This document shows, in pieces, positions 13,793 through 19,658 of a DNA stretch of 21,223 bases. The notes below the pieces were generated by a model. The model did not search any database, was not told the DNA's origin, and saw only the letters and a list, made by a program, of their open reading frames with translations. Source of the stretch: a virus; the IMG/VR virus record IMGVR_UViG_3300042923_000698, positions 1 through 21,223 of that record; one strand, written 5' to 3'. The position numbers were made by a program, and so were the translations under genes. Position 1 is the stretch's first letter, and every line of letters begins with the position of its first letter.

Positions 13793-14023
13793 CTATAACC
13801 AATCATTATCATCGTAATCATCATCAACACTAATATTGTTTTTCTTTTTATAATCTTCTATTGTATCATGTATTATTTTATCTTCTTCTTTCAATAAGAT
13901 GTGTGTTTTTATAGCGTATGGTATAAGTAATGCAAATGCTACAATATCAATTGATCTTGCTACAAAATCATGAAAACTATCTATTGTAAAATAATTATCT
14001 AGACATAATTTAATTAAATCCAT
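13793..14023 (-). CDS. Small membrane protein with acidic tail, 76 aa
   Basis: Not recognised. One hydrophobic helix is visible at about residues 26-44 (IDIVAFALLIPYAIKTHILL), followed by charged helix LKEEDKIIHDTIEDYKKK and a very acidic end (DDDYDDNDWL). AAAGGAG precedes ATG 14023. It lies 110 bases upstream of the Mrr-type gene on the same strand and 35 bases after the replication-relaxation gene, so it may be co-transcribed with either. A partner of the membrane nuclease is possible but unproven. Confidence 0.66.
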   Translation of the reverse strand: MDLIKLCLDNYFTIDSFHDFVARSIDIVAFALLIPYAIKTHILLKEEDKIIHDTIEDYKKKNNISVDDDYDDNDWL

Positions 14024-14058
14024 ATAAGACTCCTTTATTATTATTGACAGATTAATAG

Positions 14059-14604
14059 TTATTTATTCATATTACATATAGTTTTTAAATTTAATAATTC
14101 ATAATTGACTTTTGTTTGTTGCAATTTTACTGTATCGCTCACAATGAATATAGTTGGCATTACAGGATAAAAATTTTTATAAGTTTCTGAACTATAAAAC
14201 TTTTCGTATTTTAAGAAATTAAAACCTTTGTTAGATATTTCAACTTCTAATAATCCAATGTATTTTTTTCCATGCTTTTCATATCCAAATACTGCATCTG
14301 GACGGATATTTTCTAAGACAGGTTCTATTTTAAAAGTAGCAATATTATATTGTTTAGACATATAACTATAAAATTTAGTTACTAATAAACTGTGCTTAAG
14401 TTGTTGTGGTCTTTTTATATAATAGATGTATTCATTATTGATACTGTCACGATCGCGTTTTATTTCCTTACTGTCTACCATTTTTTTAAGACGTTTTTGA
14501 CACGCTGATAAACTAGGAAAGAATAAATTTGCTATAGTTGTGGTATTTGCAACTTTGAATTCTTTTAAAAACTCTTTAATATCTAAATCTCTAGTTGTAG
14601 TCAT
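14059..14604 (-). CDS. Replication-relaxation family protein
   Basis: A 181-aa protein. The N-terminal winged helix (EFLKEFKVANTTTIANLFFP, then LSACQKRLKKMVDSKEIKR) is followed by a domain with IRPDAVFGYE and YIGLLEVEISNKG, whose PDA...ExE layout is typical of the replication-relaxation (Replic_Relax) family found on Bacillota plasmids and mobile elements. Its exact biochemical role is not established; the fold suggests DNA binding or nicking-related activity. ATG at 14604 follows TGGAGG and overlaps the FtsK-type gene by 14 bases; an upstream start at 14643 would lie deep inside that gene. Translational coupling to the ATPase suggests joint action on DNA. Confidence 0.76.
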   Translation of the reverse strand: MTTTRDLDIKEFLKEFKVANTTTIANLFFPSLSACQKRLKKMVDSKEIKRDRDSINNEYIYYIKRPQQLKHSLLVTKFYSYMSKQYNIATFKIEPVLENIRPDAVFGYEKHGKKYIGLLEVEISNKGFNFLKYEKFYSSETYKNFYPVMPTIFIVSDTVKLQQTKVNYELLNLKTICNMNK

Positions 14605-15844
14605 TGTAAGCCTCCAAACATGAAAAATCTTGTAATTCTCCATTTTGAATAGGCTTTATTACCTTCTTTTCTACATACGTATGCTTTATTAATTCCCTTG
14701 CTTTGTCTGGCTCTAAGAATGGTGCTTGAACTTCAACTTTTACTCCACGTTTAAAGATTCCATGACCTTTTCCACGTAACTTTTCTAGTCCTGGTTCATC
14801 TATAATAATTTGACTATTTATATTGTTTAGAGTTTTTAACCCTAGAATATTAGTAATATTTGCTTTTATCTCGCTATCCAAGACCTTTGATGACGGTCTT
14901 TGCGTGCTAAGAATAACATGTATTCCGCATGCTCTTGCTTTTCTTCCAAGTTCTTGCAATATAAAAATACATGATTTGTCTTTATCGCTTTGTAAATCTG
15001 CAAATTCATCTATAATCAAGACTTGGTAATCCAGCTTTTTATATTTGAATTTTTTATTATATTCCTTGATATCCTTTACATCTTTTTCAAAAAATAAATC
15101 ATATCTTCTATCAACTTCTATACTTAGATTCAATAATAATTCTTTCGCTTCTTTTATATTTCTACAAAAGCTTTCTACCTTACTTGATTTACGGAAAATA
15201 TTAAATTCAGCACCGTTTTTCAAGTCTACTAGATGGAGCTTAACTTTAGATTTTAAAATTAGATTTGTTATTATAGAACGTAAGACTGTACTTTTACCAC
15301 TTCCTGTTTCTCCATATATACCAAGATGTGGTTCACCATCAGATAAGTCGCAACTTATTAGAACATCTTTTCTGTTGTATCCTATCAATATCGGAACTTC
15401 ACCTTTGATATCAACAGGATCATATTCGTAAAGACTTTTTAATTCTGTTTCAAATACTTCTATTTGAATTTCTTTATATGTGTATTTTATGCTTATTTCT
15501 CTTCCTAAATATTGCTCTATTTGTTCTTGCTTATCTTCAAAATCTGATAAACATAATCCACATGGCAATGTGAATTTATATACTGTGCTATAATCGGTTT
15601 TGATTCTTTTTTTTAGGAATGGATATGCTCCATCCATGCCTAATTCTAAATTTCTAAATACCTTATCGAAACGATTATTTTTAACAGCCATATATGCCAT
15701 TCCTGCGAATCCACCACTATATAAAATAGTTCCAATTACTGCCCACGGTGGATAAACAGCAGATATTAAAGCACCACCCAAAACCGAATAAGTGCACGTA
15801 AAAAGCATTGAACTTTTTGTATCTTTTTTTGTCGTTTCATTCAT
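14591..15844 (-). CDS. FtsK/SpoIIIE-type DNA translocase
   Basis: A 417-aa protein. N-terminal hydrophobic stretches at about residues 13-54 give membrane anchoring. The ATPase domain has Walker A GETGSGKST (178-186), Walker B VLIIDEFADL (275-284), and the STQRP sensor (314-318) followed by IKANITNILGLKTLN, all typical of FtsK/SpoIIIE/TcpA motors. Without an FtsK gamma domain, it resembles the coupling or translocase ATPases of Bacillota plasmids and conjugative elements such as Tn916 Orf21. ATG at 15844 follows AAAGGAGTG. The leader (15845-15971) carries possible antisense control. It may pump plasmid or phage DNA, and with the replication-relaxation protein may serve DNA transfer or replication. 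Confidence 0.88.
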   Translation of the reverse strand: MNETTKKDTKSSMLFTCTYSVLGGALISAVYPPWAVIGTILYSGGFAGMAYMAVKNNRFDKVFRNLELGMDGAYPFLKKRIKTDYSTVYKFTLPCGLCLSDFEDKQEQIEQYLGREISIKYTYKEIQIEVFETELKSLYEYDPVDIKGEVPILIGYNRKDVLISCDLSDGEPHLGIYGETGSGKSTVLRSIITNLILKSKVKLHLVDLKNGAEFNIFRKSSKVESFCRNIKEAKELLLNLSIEVDRRYDLFFEKDVKDIKEYNKKFKYKKLDYQVLIIDEFADLQSDKDKSCIFILQELGRKARACGIHVILSTQRPSSKVLDSEIKANITNILGLKTLNNINSQIIIDEPGLEKLRGKGHGIFKRGVKVEVQAPFLEPDKARELIKHTYVEKKVIKPIQNGELQDFSCLEAYNDYN

Positions 15845-15850
15845 TCATTA

Positions 15851-15914
15851 CACTCCTTTATTTTGACATATTATTGTGGAGTGATATGATAAAATAGAAC
15901 AAGCTAATCACTCC
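15851..15914 (-). promoter_or_regulatory. ftsK leader with competing GGAGTG/CACTCC pairings
   Basis: In the leftward mRNA, GGAGTGAT (15914-15907) can pair with ATCACTCC (15885-15878), 8 bp across a 21-base loop. The same CACTCC can instead pair with GGAGTG of the ftsK ribosome binding site (15856-15851). The arrangement could switch translation on or off depending on whether the first element is free. Confidence 0.5.
15863..15890 (+). promoter_or_regulatory. Rightward promoter antisense to the ftsK leader
   Basis: TTGACA (15863-15868), a 16-bp spacer and TATGAT (15885-15890) on the plus strand, in a gap where both neighbours are on the minus strand. No open frame of useful length follows, only a terminator-like stem. 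Confidence 0.6.
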
Positions 15915-15973
15915 GATTGGCTAATGTATTACCCTGTGTTTCGCTCGCCAAAGTCATGACACGGGGTAATTTT
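15897..15973 (+). ncRNA. Candidate antisense (counter-transcribed) RNA, about 77 nt
   Basis: Predicted from the rightward promoter at 15863-15890 and a 12-bp terminator stem ending in TTTT at 15973. The transcript is antisense to the ftsK leader and covers the upstream GGAGTGAT element; its own 5' part carries ATCACTCC, complementary to that element and to the ftsK ribosome binding site. A direct repeat GCTAAT (15903-15908 and 15920-15925) lies near its 5' end. Plasmid copy control often uses such RNAs. Existence is inferred, not shown. Confidence 0.45.
15928..15973 (+). terminator. Stem-loop with 12-bp stem, terminator in the rightward direction
   Basis: ATTACCCTGTGT (15928-15939) pairs with ACACGGGGTAAT (15959-15970) with one wobble, loop 19 bases, followed by TTT on the plus strand (run TTTT at 15970-15973). 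No U-run follows on the minus strand, so it does not look like a terminator for the parR transcript. Confidence 0.65.
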
Positions 15974-16166
15974 AAAAGTCTAGTAATCCTTTGATTTTTT
16001 CTTCTTTTTCTTGTGTTTTCACTTCTCTATTTTCTCTTATGTACTCTTTCAGAACGTCCTTAACCCAACCGCCCTTAGATGAATGTTTACAAATCTCTTC
16101 ATAAACCCATAATTCATCATCCTTAAACGATAGGGTTACAGTAGTCTGTTTTTTGTCACCTGACAT
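15972..16166 (-). CDS. ParR-like ribbon-helix-helix DNA-binding protein
   Basis: A 64-aa protein. Residues 8-45 (TTVTLSFKDDELWVYEEICK, then GGWVKDVLKEYI) give the beta strand and two helices of a ribbon-helix-helix fold. The C-terminal tail is charged (REVKTQEKEEKIKGLLDF), as in ParR proteins whose tails contact the actin filament. ATG at 16166 lies inside the end of the ParM-like gene (11-base overlap), the typical type II partition order parM-parR. It should bind the repeat region upstream of parM and repress that operon. It could instead be a plain CopG regulator, but the partner gene makes ParR most likely. Confidence 0.8.
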   Translation of the reverse strand: MSGDKKQTTVTLSFKDDELWVYEEICKHSSKGGWVKDVLKEYIRENREVKTQEKEEKIKGLLDF

Positions 16167-17070
16167 AGTTCACTACCTTTCTCGGCTCTATATATTTTTC
16201 ATATTTCGTAAGCCCTACGTTATAATACCCTATGGCATTTGAAAACTGACTATCATCTACCATTATCACTTCATAAAACCGTTTTTTAAATGCTCCGTAT
16301 AATAAATTTGCTCCACCACCGCATAAATATATTGGAGTAGTTTCACAAGGATAATTTAACTTTAGTTCGTCTACAATAGGTTCTAAATAATCTTGTAAAG
16401 TAGGCTGTAAGAAATCTAAATTTTGTTCTATTCCATGTATTCTTAATCCATTAAGAAGAATTCTTTCTGCTTCTTTAGTTTCTAATCTTAAACCATATTT
16501 TAAATTTACTTGCTCAATAATATTAGAAAATAAAGTTCTCATTCCCTTGTACCATGTATCGCTCTTTTCAATATGCGGATTTCCGTAATTCATCTGTATC
16601 AATGCTACGTCAATAGTTAAACCACCAACGTCGATTATGATCTTATCTCCTTTTGAACTTCGAATTGCATATAACGATGCAGCTCCTTGCGGAAACACTG
16701 TAACATCGTGTATTCTTATTTTTCTTTCGTTTCCTTGATATTCTATTTTGCAATTGTTGTAACTCATTACCGTATTTCTAAATCTTTCATTTTGTGCCTT
16801 AAATTGTCCTATAGGTAAACCGACAACTAAATAATAATCCGTATCTCCACTTATTACTAAATTCATTAGTGTACAAGCTTTGTTAATATCTGCGTCTGTT
16901 TTGTCAATATCACTTGTCATTTGACCTACTCCAACATAATAATCCTTTCCGTCAATAGTAATATGTTTTGAACCTGTTACCATCTTATCGGTGTATGAAA
17001 TAGCTGATTTAATAATTCGCTTTTCATTATCTTTGGTGAATGAATAACCATTGTCTAAACCTTTTATCAT
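16156..17070 (-). CDS. ParM-like actin ATPase of plasmid partition
   Basis: A 304-aa protein of the ParM/StbA/Alp actin family. Visible are the phosphate-1 loop GLDNGY (4-9), the connect-type region FPQGAASLYA (126-135), the phosphate-2 loop IDVGGLTIDVA (146-156) and the adenosine motif LCGGGANLL (249-257). Such actins polymerise with ATP and push sister plasmids apart after binding ParR-parC complexes. ATG at 17070 follows AAAGGGGG. The upstream AT-rich repeats at 17098-17209 are the likely centromere. Together with the ParR-like gene this is a type II partition operon, unusual beside an integrase and lysis genes. Confidence 0.9.
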   Translation of the reverse strand: MIKGLDNGYSFTKDNEKRIIKSAISYTDKMVTGSKHITIDGKDYYVGVGQMTSDIDKTDADINKACTLMNLVISGDTDYYLVVGLPIGQFKAQNERFRNTVMSYNNCKIEYQGNERKIRIHDVTVFPQGAASLYAIRSSKGDKIIIDVGGLTIDVALIQMNYGNPHIEKSDTWYKGMRTLFSNIIEQVNLKYGLRLETKEAERILLNGLRIHGIEQNLDFLQPTLQDYLEPIVDELKLNYPCETTPIYLCGGGANLLYGAFKKRFYEVIMVDDSQFSNAIGYYNVGLTKYEKYIEPRKVVNYVR

Positions 17071-17097
17071 ATTGCCCCCTTTAAGATATTTTGGAAT

Positions 17098-17209
17098 ATA
17101 AGTTATATTTTTATATTTATAACTTATTGTCTTGATATAATGTATGTTATAAATTATAAAATGTTGACAAAAATTATAATTTTTTTTAAAATATTTTAAT
17201 TTATAACTT
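17098..17209. repeat. Candidate parC centromere: TTATAAxTT repeats and a 30-bp inverted repeat
   Basis: An inverted repeat with perfect 10-bp arms (ATAAGTTATA at 17098-17107, TATAACTTAT at 17118-17127) is followed by TTATAA(C/A/T)TT copies starting at 17117, 17147, 17174 and 17201, spaced 30, 27 and 27 bases. The position directly upstream of the ParM-like gene is where type II centromeres lie and where ParR binds. The stretch is strongly AT-rich, so some copies could be chance. The rest of the 17071-17390 gap holds no protein gene. Confidence 0.55.
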
Positions 17210-17245
17210 TAGCATGGTTAGCAGTGCGAATTAGTTTGTTTTTTA

Positions 17246-17274
17246 TTTACATTTTAGTGCTTTAGTACTATAAT
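17246..17274 (+). promoter_or_regulatory. Rightward promoter upstream of the endolysin terminator
   Basis: TTTACA (17246-17251), 17 bp and TATAAT (17269-17274) on the plus strand. It reads against the late genes, with no protein frame following. It could drive a short RNA of about 110 bases ending near 17395. Confidence 0.5.
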
Positions 17275-17311
17275 AATCACGTCGATTTCCCTGTCGACAT
17301 ACCAAAAAGCG

Positions 17312-17343
17312 ACCCATGTATTTGCCCTCACAAGTATATGGGT
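17312..17343. repeat. Stem-loop upstream of endolysin terminator
   Basis: ACCCATGTA and TATATGGGT pair over 9 bp (one wobble) with a 14-base loop. On the minus strand CGCTTTTTGG follows, so it may be a second terminator behind the stronger one at 17351-17386; on the plus strand it would be a hairpin in the possible short RNA. Confidence 0.5.
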
Positions 17344-17350
17344 AAAACGA

Positions 17351-17386
17351 AAAAATCCCCTACAGTCATTTACGACCATAGGGGAT
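17351..17386 (-). terminator. Terminator of the lysis operon
   Basis: ATCCCCTA and TAGGGGAT (17355-17362, 17379-17386) form an 8-bp stem with a 16-base loop, followed on the minus strand by TTTTTTCGTTTT. It lies 4 bases past the endolysin stop. Confidence 0.88.
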
Positions 17387-17390
17387 AATA

Positions 17391-18203
17391 TTATTTTACT
17401 CTATTCACTTTCAATGCATTAATTGTTTTCTTTCCTGCTCTTGAGCCATTGTCCAAACCAAGTTTATTCCATCCTAGCATGCGCCAATAGCTCAATACGG
17501 CTTGTTTTGTCTTACTGCTGTAATCTCCGTTAATTGTAAGTGAAACAAACGAATTTGAGACTTTTAAAGCCTTGTTCAATTTCCTTTGTAACCACTTAAT
17601 ATCATCTTTAGATGAATCCTTAGTAATTGTTTTAACTGGAGCAACATACAACTGCTCTTCTACTGCTTGTCTGAAATCATCCATCGTCTTTCCATGTTTC
17701 GGGAACCAATGCATAACATCACCATGATTTGACGCAATACCTTGTTTGTAAGCTTCGGAATGACAAATTATATTGTCTGTTTCAATGTTATATTCCTTAC
17801 ATACCTTCGCACATAAATCAACTGAATTTTGATAAACTGCATCGAAATAAGCTTGATATTTCTTAACATCATACCCAACCATAACAGAACTGTTAGGCTT
17901 ATATGTAAAACCGCTAGGCTCGCATATCTCAAATTGAATATGAGTATTATTGCCACTTCCTTTAGGGCCAGAAGCACATCCCCAAGGACGATAATTCCAA
18001 GGTAATGTCTGGATGATACGATTTGTTTCGATTAATGCATGAACTGCAGCTTTCGCATCTGGTTTATTCCAGTTATTGAATATTACATCTGCGTTTGGTT
18101 GTGGTGTTCCTAGAGAATGAATGATAATACCTTTTGGAATGATTGTTTTCCCTTGCTTATAGCAATCACTCTTTGTAAGGTATCTTTTTGTAATTGGTAA
18201 CAT
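17391..18203 (-). CDS. Endolysin: N-acetylmuramoyl-L-alanine amidase with C-terminal binding domain
   Basis: A 270-aa protein. The Amidase_2 fold is shown by GIIIHSLG (first zinc His near residue 29), AAVHALIETNRIIQTLPWNY, NNTHIQFEICEPSG, CHSEAYKQGIASNHGDVMHW and WFPKHGK (last His). The domain cuts the amide bond between muramic acid and L-alanine. The last 75 residues (WLQRKLNKALKV, LTINGDYSSKTKQAVLSYWR) look like a peptidoglycan-binding domain. ATG at 18203 follows GGTGAT just after the holin stop; another in-frame ATG four codons earlier is possible. No signal peptide is seen, so release through the holin is expected. Confidence 0.93.
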   Translation of the reverse strand: MLPITKRYLTKSDCYKQGKTIIPKGIIIHSLGTPQPNADVIFNNWNKPDAKAAVHALIETNRIIQTLPWNYRPWGCASGPKGSGNNTHIQFEICEPSGFTYKPNSSVMVGYDVKKYQAYFDAVYQNSVDLCAKVCKEYNIETDNIICHSEAYKQGIASNHGDVMHWFPKHGKTMDDFRQAVEEQLYVAPVKTITKDSSKDDIKWLQRKLNKALKVSNSFVSLTINGDYSSKTKQAVLSYWRMLGWNKLGLDNGSRAGKKTINALKVNRVK

Positions 18204-18204
18204 A

Positions 18205-18468
18205 TTAATCACCATCTTTCTTATCAGCCAAATTCCTAATAGCTTCGAACGCTCCAGTGCTTGCTAATCCGCTTGCTAAACCACCTAATAATATAACGGG
18301 TGTAAAACTCCAACTATTCAACCAAATATTTAAAATAACACCTACGATAGCCATAATTAGCGGTATGTATTTGTTAGGAATGAAATCTAAGCTATTCTTG
18401 ATTACATAACCTAAACATAGGCAAATTGCCATTACAACGATTACAACATAATCTGCTAAAAATTCCAT
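18205..18468 (-). CDS. Phage holin
   Basis: An 87-aa protein with hydrophobic segments at about residues 5-24 (ADYVVIVVMAICLCLGYVI) and 33-50 (YIPLIMAIVGVILNIWL), then the hydrophobic glycine-rich stretch VILLGGLASGLASTGAFE and a charged tail NLADKKDGD. The NKYIPLI...GLASGLASTG pattern is that of a common Bacillota holin family. It forms the membrane lesions that let the endolysin out. It is placed between XhlA and amidase genes, as in PBSX-type lysis cassettes, and ends 1 base before the amidase start. Confidence 0.9.
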   Translation of the reverse strand: MEFLADYVVIVVMAICLCLGYVIKNSLDFIPNKYIPLIMAIVGVILNIWLNSWSFTPVILLGGLASGLASTGAFEAIRNLADKKDGD

Positions 18469-18487
18469 AAATTAATTACCATCCTTT

Positions 18488-18721
18488 CTAATGAAAAATA
18501 CCTTGTTGAACTGCATAAAAAAAGAAACCTAATAACGAAGCTAATAAGGTCCCTATTAATGCGTTAATGCTCTTAGTTTGTTTATCTAACTTCTCACATA
18601 AATTGTCTAACTTTACATTTGTCACTGCATCACTCTTTTCCAATGCGTCAAGCCTTTCACTGTGGTTGTCTAATCTTTTGTCATGAACTTCTAGTTGCTT
18701 TTGTACAAATTCAACATTCAT
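18488..18721 (-). CDS. XhlA-like lysis-associated protein
   Basis: A 77-aa protein with a heptad-rich N-terminal half (VEFVQKQLEVHDKRLDNHSE, then RLDALEKSDAVTNVKLDNL) and one C-terminal membrane helix at about residues 53-72 (INALIGTLLASLLGFFFYAV). This is the hemolysin XhlA layout from Bacillus subtilis PBSX, where XhlA acts with the XhlB holin. The ATG at 18721 has GAAGG further upstream than usual (about 13 bases). It is the first gene of the lysis set after the terminator at 18751-18776. Confidence 0.87.
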   Translation of the reverse strand: MNVEFVQKQLEVHDKRLDNHSERLDALEKSDAVTNVKLDNLCEKLDKQTKSINALIGTLLASLLGFFFYAVQQGIFH

Positions 18722-18750
18722 ACATAATATACCTTCTTTCTTTAATTTAA

Positions 18751-18776
18751 AAAGGCACCCTGCATGGATGCCTTAT
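18751..18776 (-). terminator. Terminator after the membrane-anchored SGNH gene
   Basis: AAGGCA and TGCCTT (18752-18757, 18769-18774) form the stem with an inner CC/GG pair; on the minus strand TTTTTAAATT follows. It separates the SGNH hydrolase gene from the lysis genes, so the latter rely on read-through or an unseen promoter. Confidence 0.75.
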
Positions 18777-18808
18777 TTTACGATATATTGTATTGTTTTA
18801 TAACATAA

Positions 18809-19576
18809 TTAATTCAGCATAGGTAAAATATTATCAATCATATATCCCGCAATTTTAGAACCAAGAACCTTTTTCCCTGCTTCATTAGGATGTACCGATG
18901 TATAATCTCCATAACTGTTTTCTTGACTTAGTAGATAATCAGTATAATTTGATTCGTTAATGTTACATGCTTCATATAAATCAAAGCATTTAACATTTCT
19001 GTATTCACATATTTCCAACATACATCGTCCGTAATCATAAAGGCTTCCACCGGCATTATTAACTATGCCAGTCGAATCATCAAAATTATGTCTATCAGGA
19101 CTTATACCAAATATTGGAGTAACAAACATTATTATTGAGTCAGGATACTTTTCTTTTAGTTTATCAATCATTAAATTAACAGCATATGCAAATGTGGAAG
19201 TATCTTTAATTGTTGATAAATCTCCAATCTTAATATTCGAACCCCAATCATTTGTACCCCCACCGCAAATAATAATATCTGCTTTCCTTGGTAGCTTTGA
19301 AATCCTTTTATCTGAGTTTATTTCATCCTGCAATTTTGTACCACCTATAGCACAATAAGAAACATCTTTAAATTTAAGAATATCCGTTAATCCATAAGCC
19401 CAACCTGATTCAGTTGCTTCAATGCTATCACCTTCAATAACTAAAGAATAATCACTAAATCCATAATATTCAGTTCTTTCATTACTTCGTAGTTTTATGT
19501 AAAGTAGAGAAATAATAGCAATACAAATAATTGCTAAAAAACCTGTATAAATATGTATCATTCTTTTTTTCTTCAT
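18809..19576 (-). CDS. Membrane-anchored SGNH/GDSL hydrolase
   Basis: A 255-aa protein. A signal-anchor helix spans about residues 8-28 (HIYTGFLAIICIAIISLLYI). SGNH blocks follow: IEGDSIE with the nucleophile S51, AIGGT (block II glycine, about 77-80), GGGTNDW with N109 (105-111), and SVHPNEAG with H229. The Asp normally three residues before this His is a Thr (T226); D224 lies five before and might substitute. The family removes acyl groups from sugars or lipids. As an extracellular anchored enzyme in the late region it might modify the cell surface against other phages. The ribosome binding site AAAGG lies in a hairpin. Confidence 0.83.
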   Translation of the reverse strand: MKKKRMIHIYTGFLAIICIAIISLLYIKLRSNERTEYYGFSDYSLVIEGDSIEATESGWAYGLTDILKFKDVSYCAIGGTKLQDEINSDKRISKLPRKADIIICGGGTNDWGSNIKIGDLSTIKDTSTFAYAVNLMIDKLKEKYPDSIIMFVTPIFGISPDRHNFDDSTGIVNNAGGSLYDYGRCMLEICEYRNVKCFDLYEACNINESNYTDYLLSQENSYGDYTSVHPNEAGKKVLGSKIAGYMIDNILPMLN

Positions 19577-19589
19577 TGCTTATTTTTTA

Positions 19590-19636
19590 CCTTTCGTTTT
19601 TATTTTGTTATACCACAAAAACAATAAAAACGAAAG
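19590..19636. promoter_or_regulatory. 14-bp perfect stem over the SGNH gene ribosome binding site
   Basis: CTTTCGTTTTTATT (19591-19604) pairs with AATAAAAACGAAAG (19623-19636) with an 18-base loop. In the leftward mRNA the 3' arm contains most of GAAAGG, the ribosome binding site of the 18809-19576 gene, so it could block translation. On the plus strand TTTTTT follows two bases later, so it would terminate rightward transcription. Confidence 0.65.
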
Positions 19637-19658
19637 ATGTTTTTTCCATAAAGCGGAA

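Noticed and set aside
15045-15431. 128-codon open frame on the plus strand
   Set aside because: It is antisense to the Walker-motif region of the FtsK-type gene, with no start signal or recognisable protein features.
17132-17160. Plus-strand promoter-like TTGATA-17-TATAAA
   Set aside because: It lies inside the very AT-rich parC-like repeats, where such matches are expected by chance, and no terminator or gene is tied to it.
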